Source: Scleropages formosus (Eukaryota; Chordata; Actinopteri; Osteoglossiformes; Osteoglossidae). From it: a stretch of DNA of 64,000 nucleotides. The translations under genes and the position numbers were made by a program. Of this stretch, positions 58,671 through 64,000 are shown in pieces (positions within the stretch are counted from its first letter, which is position 1; each line of letters opens with the position of its first letter). The DNA lies in contig NC_041817.1 in NCBI RefSeq assembly GCF_900964775.1, positions 17,812,783-17,876,782 of the forward strand, written 5' to 3'. The notes beneath the pieces were generated by a model. The model was not told where the DNA came from. It was given only the letters and a program-made list of their open reading frames with translations, and ran no database searches.

Positions 58671-61243
58671 ACGGGCTGAAACATAAAGGACTAATGGTTG
58701 ACACGGGAGCAACATCACACATAATTACCGACATCGGAAAGTTTAAGAAATTTGACGAGACTTTCCAAACGGGCAAACATTTCATTGAGCTTGCGGACGG
58801 GACAAGAGCGAGTGGCGTTGCGCTGAAGAGAGGTGACGCGGAGATATGTTTGATTGACAGTGAAGGAAAGCAAGTGAGTACAACGCTAAAGAAAGCACTG
58901 TACATTCCTTCATATCCACAAGACATATTCTCTGTTAAAGCAGCGACTGCCAACGGGGCTTCTGTTCGTTTTCGACAAGGACATGACGAGCTCATCCACA
59001 AGGATGGCACGAGATTTGAAATAAAAGAGTATAATAGACTGTACTATCTAAACACTATAGATAAGGGAGGAGATTATTGTAACGGCTGTTACGACATTCA
59101 AACTTGGCACGAAATCCTCGGCCACTGCAACTATGATGATGTTTCCAAGTTGCCAGATATTGTGGAAGGAATGGAAATCAAAGGAAAGATTGACAAGTCC
59201 AAACTGCACTGTGAAGTCTGCACACAAGGCAAATTTGTGCAAAGCAGGAACAGAGAACCCGATGCACGTGCCAAAGTCCCACTTGAACTTGTGCACACAG
59301 ACTTGGCTGGTCCTATTCAACCAGAGGCTAAAGATGGTCACAGGTATGCACTTGTATTTGTTGATGATTTCTCAGGCACAATATTTGTTTACTTCCTGAA
59401 AGCGAAAAGTGACACTGTAAAGGCTACGGAAAAATTCATAGCAGACACTGCTCCTTATGGTACTGTAAAGTGCATTAGGTCAGATAATGGCACTGAATTC
59501 ACAGCAACAAATTTTCGGTCATTGCTAAGCAAAAATCGCATTAAACATGAGACCTCTGCACCGTATTCACCCCACCAAAACGGTACTGCTGAAAGAAGTT
59601 GGCGAACATTGTTTGAAATGGCCAAATGCATGCTCATTGAGAGTAAATTACCAAAAGAGTTATGGACTTACGCTGTGATGACTGCTGCAGTAATTCGCAA
59701 CAGATGCATTAATAACAGAGTAAAGCAGACTCCATACTACATGTTGACAGGAAGAAAACCGGATCTTTCAAAGATGAGAGTTTTTGGATCCATGTGCTAT
59801 GCATACAAACACGACAGAAAGAAGCTAGATTCACGTTGTGAGAAGGGAATATTTGTTGGGTATGACAAGAATAGCCCTTCATACCTAGTGTATTACACAG
59901 ACACTGGAAGAGTCCTTAAACACAGGCTTGTCAAATTCTTCAAGAAATGTGCTGTCGAGCAGCAAACTCAAACTGACCCACAAATACCAGATGAGGATGT
60001 TTATGGGGGAAGTTATTTGCCATCTAAGGTAACAACAAACATCACTGAACAGAGTTCAGGGAAGTCTCAAGATAGTGGAGACAAAACAGATCTTCAAAAT
60101 GATGATCAGACTGAAAATATTCAGAATAGATGCAACCCCAAAAGGAACAGGAAAGCTCCCCAATACTTATCTGACTACGTAACTGATATTGAAGATGATG
60201 ATCAGATACTTACTAATATTGACTACTGTTACAGAATGTGTAATGTACCACAAACCTTCAAGGAAGCCATGAGTTCAACCAAATCACAGATCTGGATTAA
60301 AGCCATGGAAGAAGAGATGGATTCTCTAAAAGAAAATGGAACTTTTACGTTGATGGCTCTACCCGAAGGCAAACATGCAGTGGGGGGTAGATGGGTCTAT
60401 GCAATCAAGAACAATGCAGATAACAATGAAACATATAAGGCTAGATATGTTGCTAAGGGTTATAGTCAAGTAATGGGAAGAGACTATAAGGAAACCTTTT
60501 CTCCAACAGCAAATATTACATCAGTTCGTGTCTTGAAGCAAATGGCAGAAGTCGCTCCAGCTCCGGCAGCCGCCGCTCCGGCTAAAGCTTCCAAGAAGAA
60601 GGCTGCGTCCAAGCCTAAGAAGGCGGGTCCCAGCGTCGGGGACCTGATCGTGAAAGCCGTCTCGGCCTCCAAGGAGCGAAGCGGCGTGTCTCTGGCCGCC
60701 CCGAAAAAGGCTCTGGTGGCAGCAGGCTACGATGTGGAGAAGAACAACTCCGCTCTCGGTGTGAAGAGTAACGAGAAGCTGAAACTTACGGCATACAGCG
60801 ATGCTGACTGGGCATCAGATCCAAATGACAGACGAAGTACGACTGGATACTGTTTTAGTCTAACCAAAAATGGTCCCCTCATTTCCTGGAAGTCAAAGAA
60901 GCAGCCTACAGTTGCTTTGTCAACATGCGAGGCGGAATATATGGCACTGGCTGCGACCACACAAGAAAGTCTGTACCTTGTACAATTGATGAATGGACTG
61001 GAAAACGGATGTCAGTATGCACCGGAGGATAACCAAGGTGCAATTGCTCTTTCCAAAAACCCTGTTTGTCGACAAAGATGTAAACACGTTGACGTTAGGT
61101 ACCACTTCATTCGATCAGCAATTAGTGATGGTAAAATAACAATTGAGTACTGTCCAACAACAGAAATGGTTGCTGATGTGATGACTAAACCAATGACGAA
61201 GTATAAGAAAAAAAAGTTTGAAAGCTTTATGTTTGGGGCATAA
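58526..61243 (+). pseudogene. Copia pol part, with captured histone H1 segment
   Basis: In order: protease with the aspartic motif VDTGATSH (about 58,697); integrase with its HHCC zinc finger (HEILGH...CEVC, about 59,109-59,223) and the core containing SDNGTEF (about 59,479); an N-terminal reverse transcriptase region ([21 protein letters not shown], about 60,295-60,530); a histone H1-like stretch (60,542-60,751); and RNase H ([19 protein letters not shown], about 60,790; [12 protein letters not shown]). The frame ends at 61,243 just before the right LTR. Fossil, not expected to act on its own. Confidence 0.9.
60542..60751 (+). other. Histone H1-derived segment inside copia pol
   Basis: Seventy codons in the pol frame read as the start of a linker histone H1: the initiator MAEVAPAP, a lysine/alanine-rich N-terminal tail with [13 protein letters not shown], and the first half of the winged-helix globular domain ([20 protein letters not shown], then YDVEKNNS). 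Base composition turns GC-rich exactly here, unlike the AT-rich copia around it. No H1 C-terminal tail is present. It most likely derives from a histone H1 transcript or gene joined to the element. Confidence 0.9.
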
Positions 61244-61316
61244 ATGTTGCTGATACAGGGATGTAACTGTGTGTTGTATTGTAAATGGACCTGTAGAGAA
61301 TGAGAGCAAGTGGGGG

Positions 61317-61528
61317 TGTTGGAGATTCTATTCAGTGTGCTCTCATGTTGGTGAAGTATCGATCACATGACCTTTGTTGTGCGTGATGTGTTCTGATGAA
61401 GCACGTATGTAAATAAATGTTCTCCCCTTCCGGTTTAAGCAAACCGATGGTGTGAACGTGTACTTTGTTACCTCCGTTAAGTATAATCTATTTACCACTT
61501 CTCAAACGCAGAGATGGCTGCACCAACA
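61317..61528 (+). repeat. Copia 3' LTR
   Basis: 212 bp. It differs from the left LTR only near its end (CTGCACC versus CTGCGCC). Confidence 0.95.
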
Positions 61529-61533
61529 GTATT

Positions 61534-61569
61534 CCTGTCGAGTTAGACAGTGTGTGGAACCAGACACCT
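61534..61569 (+). mobile_element. Tx1-type LINE tail remnant right of copia
   Basis: Continuation of the unit 3 LINE 3' UTR after the copia insertion, ending GACACCT as in the other units. Confidence 0.85.
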
Positions 61570-61808
61570 AAATTTTGAAGTAGCGGCAAGAGTATGTTGA
61601 CTGTTAATTCTTGACATACTTGTACCCGGACAGCGAGAAGGTTGCATCACAGGATGAACTCCTACGTTGAGTATCACACGATACAATGAAAACACAAACG
61701 GCACGTGTACTGTACTTTCATAGACAAGACACAGAAACGCATCACAGGCTGAGAAAAAACATCCAGCCATTAGCATTGTTGTTTGCTCTTGCTTTAAACC
61801 CAGAGAAT

Positions 61809-61972
61809 CAGGGGAGAGCGCGAACGCAGTCCCCCACTACCAGAAATTATGCAGTCGAGATTCCCACATTTGGGGAATTCGCAGGGGTCAGCACAGCCGG
61901 AGTGCAATGGCTGAGCCTCGCCCTGGGTGAACCACCTTCTTGATCATGGTATCTCCCCTGCCAGGTAAGTAT
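61809..61972 (-). ncRNA. U1 snRNA gene, unit 4 copy a
   Basis: The RNA sequence is identical by eye to unit 1 although the flanks differ, which suggests selection or conversion on the gene itself. PSE at 62,015-62,032; ZNF143-type site at 62,184-62,198, two bases farther because of a longer CG run. Confidence 0.95.
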
Positions 61973-62183
61973 GAGTTGTACACGTTTCGCAGGCACACCT
62001 CCCTACACGCCACAGACGCTCGTCTCACGGTGGGCGCCTTGGAAACACACACACGCGCGCGCGCACACACACTCGTCGACTCTTGTCCTGCCATGGGCTC
62101 TTTGCGATCATTCCTTGCTTTTCTCCACATCCCTTGTTCAAGAGGCTCCGATGTTTTTCATTCGCAATCGGTGTCTCACCGAT

Positions 62184-62198
62184 TTCCCGTGATGCCTC
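62184..62198 (-). promoter_or_regulatory. U1 distal ZNF143-type site, unit 4
   Basis: TTCCCGTGATGCCTC kept while neighbouring bases vary (one base missing in the adjacent TGTACAGCTG). Confidence 0.65.
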
Positions 62199-62643
62199 AG
62201 TGCTGCCGACTGTACAGCTGGGAGCGGCGCCTCCAAAGAGGAAGTAGTTCTCCGCACGTTTGTGCCGCGGCACAAAAACAAGCGCCACAGTTCAATCAGC
62301 GAGGTGCTGTGAACGGCGTACGACCTTGTTGTGAGCGCAGAAAAATGCAACTTCGCGGATCGTGCGCACATGGAGCGTTTATAACCTAGCGTGGTATAAT
62401 AATAAACTAAAGGGTAGCGGCACGTGAGCTGCACAGACAGTGTAAATGAAGTTGACGAGAGTGAAAATCGGCGACGCCGGGTTCGCTGTGTGTAATACAT
62501 GGCAAAATGTTAATGATATTAAGAGATATTGCAGAGCAGGTCGACTTAAACTGGGCAATAGTTTAACGTTAGGAAGAGACTGTAGGGTGCAGAAAGAAAG
62601 GAGGAAAGCGCGCGGTGGTACTAGCGGGGGGGAAAAAAAGAAA

Positions 62644-62763
62644 AAGCTTACAGCACCCGGTATTCCCAGGCGGTCTCCCATCCAAGTACTAACCGGGCCC
62701 GACCCTGCTTAGCTTCCGAGATCGGACGAGATCGGGCGTATTCAGGGTGGTATGGCCGTAAGC
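62644..62763 (-). rRNA. 5S ribosomal RNA, unit 4
   Basis: 120 nt, identical by eye to units 1-3. Confidence 0.97.
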
Positions 62764-64000
62764 GATGGCAAGCGCTGCAGACATCCTATTCATACTTTTC
62801 TCTTTCAGACAACAAGTCTAGATTATTTAATATGTTCTTTAAAATTATATATCTTTTCAATTATACAATAGACAACATACATTCACTTATACCCCGATCG
62901 AAAAATGAGAGAAATGTGCACAACAGCTAATGATCTCCCTCTGGTTCTAGCATTATACACATAAAATTTCAAATGTACCATTTAATAACCTACCTAGCAT
63001 TAAAAGACATAAATGATAAACACTCACTCATTTTATGAAATAATAATTACAATAAACACAGCAGTGCAATGTTGTTAAACATCAACAGTCAAATAAAACA
63101 TTAAAGTTCAACAATGTATCATAAAAAAATCCCCCCGCCACCGCCGATTAAACTCCCAGGTGGGACTCAATCAGCAGGTGTCAATGACCCGAACTTCAGA
63201 GGGGACTTCTTAATCAGCACACCTGAATGATTGCCTCCATCTGGGGAGAGCAGCAGTTTTCTGTTTTGCTTTTGCGTCCCATGTGAAAGTGGACCCTCCT
63301 CCTTCTCCTCGTAGTGCTGTAGCCATCGTCTTTCCTACTCCGCTGTTCTTTATTTCCCTTGTCATCATCAAGAAGTGTGGTCCACTGTCCCAATGACCCT
63401 GAGAGCACAAGTCCCCTACAGCTGTGGACACTACAGAAGTACCAGGTACCAGTACCAGGTGAGAGAAACTCATCAGAGTTGCTTTCAAGAGTCTAAGGTA
63501 ACATCTGCGTACTTTACTAATGAGTTTATCACAATCTTTTACTGTTTTTCTTCAAACACTTTAAAGGGTAAAGGGTTTTCAAGTCTGAAGTTTTCATTTG
63601 TGCAGAGTTTATTTATAATTGTTTTTAACTTCCAATGGCTCTCACGTTCTTGGATTTGGAGAAACAAGTGTATAATCGGAGGAGTGAATATAATCTCTAT
63701 TATGTCTGCAATGAGAAGGATTTTGATAATGTATAATGCGGATGCGTTTTTGAATTTTGGGGTTGAATTTTCCAATTTAATGGTATATAATAAAGTTTGG
63801 TGTAAAAAAAATGGCATCAAGAGCACCATATGTCTTTTTCACTGGAAACAAATGGTGTTCTTGATGATCCAGTTTCTAGGAGTCACTGTCCCAGCTGTGG
63901 AAATCATCTCTGTTTTCCATTCTGAAGGTCTTTGTCTTCAGAAAGCCTGGTCTAACTGAGAAAAAAGAAAAGGGAAAAAGACAACTTTTTTGACCTGTGA
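62764..64000. other. Array spacer, unit 4 (cut by window end)
   Basis: Same spacer with private changes, for example a shorter C-run near 63,132 and two extra bases near 63,690. A 194-codon frame (63,375-63,959) opens here as a result; it is not conserved in the other units and has no domain. Confidence 0.6.

Larger units (their letters stand above)
57532..61528 (+). mobile_element. Ty1/copia LTR retrotransposon, young but broken fossil
   Basis: Two 212-bp LTRs (TGTTGG...CCAACA) differ at one position. The 5-bp repeat GTATT lies at both ends (57,527-57,531 and 61,529-61,533), and the empty site GGTATTCCTG is kept in the other units. The order of parts, protease, integrase, reverse transcriptase, RNase H, is that of copia, not gypsy. 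A polypurine stretch GCAAGTGGGGG precedes the right LTR. Age: very recent, after the array was amplified. It is broken, with about two or three breaks, and also carries a piece of a host histone H1 gene inside pol. Confidence 0.95.
48811..61673 (-). repeat. 5S/U1 macrosatellite, unit 3 with copia insertion
   Basis: About 8.86 kb of unit sequence plus a 4.0-kb LTR element and its 5-bp duplication. It carries slightly more private substitutions than units 1 and 2, for example in the LINE parts. Confidence 0.95.
61674..64000 (-). repeat. 5S/U1 macrosatellite, unit 4 (partial, runs off the window)
   Basis: Begins as the other units but is more diverged: a 12-bp deletion near 61,738, single-base indels around U1 and 5S, and private substitutions in the flanks. 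Confidence 0.95.

Noticed and set aside
60542-60751. Independent histone H1 gene
   Set aside because: Only the first 70 codons are present, embedded in the copia pol frame, with no H1 C-terminal tail or histone 3' stem-loop.
63375-63959. 194-codon frame in the unit 4 spacer
   Set aside because: It is open only in this copy; indels and stops break it in units 1-3, and no domain is recognisable.
30941-64000. CRISPR or other short-spacer array
   Set aside because: The periodicity is about 9 kb with gene-bearing units; there are no short direct repeats with unique spacers, and the DNA is clearly vertebrate.

Overview
The window is nuclear DNA of a ray-finned fish. It holds one recognisable host protein exon (a FARP1-type FERM/RhoGEF gene), vertebrate-type U1 snRNA and 5S rRNA genes, and typical teleost repeats. 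A tRNA-headed SINE that occurs many times here reminds me of bonytongue (arowana-like) genomes; that is a recollection, not a search result.

Positions 1 to about 26,300 are single-copy DNA dominated by intron and flank. The first coding exon of a farp1-like gene lies on the minus strand at 18,038-18,217, with a clean acceptor and donor. Everything to its left is probably the first large coding intron. A CpG-rich stretch near 24,970-25,330 may be its promoter and non-coding first exon. Scattered here are two pogo/Tigger-type DNA transposons with TA duplications, tRNA-derived SINEs, diffuse teleost repeats and microsatellites.

Positions 26,311 to the end are a linked 5S rRNA / U1 snRNA macrosatellite. 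The unit is about 8.85-9.0 kb and is read here as three complete direct copies (30,941-39,810; 39,811-48,810; 48,811-61,673) and a fourth that runs off the window. Each full unit holds, in order: a U1 gene with a complete promoter, a 5S gene, a spacer of about 1.4 kb, a LINE 3' tail, a second U1 gene with a shortened promoter, an inverted reverse transcriptase fragment, and an internally deleted Tx1/L1-type LINE. That LINE is itself interrupted by a Rex1/CR1-like LINE 3' end, by SINEs and by a poly(A)-tailed insert. At the left edge, an inverted copy of the 5S-U1-LINE tail segment (26,311-28,305) faces the array, so the array border is a large imperfect inverted repeat. In total I count eight U1 genes and five 5S genes, one 5S copy being 10 nt short.

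In unit 3 a young Ty1/copia LTR element (57,532-61,528, 5-bp duplication GTATT) has inserted into the LINE tail; the other units keep the empty site. Its two LTRs differ at one position. Its pol region carries an in-frame stretch of host histone H1 coding sequence, the most unexpected item in the window. The element is a broken fossil.

The farp1 gene and the RNA-gene array are neighbours but functionally unrelated. U1 (splicing) and 5S (ribosome) are both small structured RNAs, transcribed by Pol II and Pol III respectively. Their linkage in one tandem unit would allow co-amplification and homogenisation.
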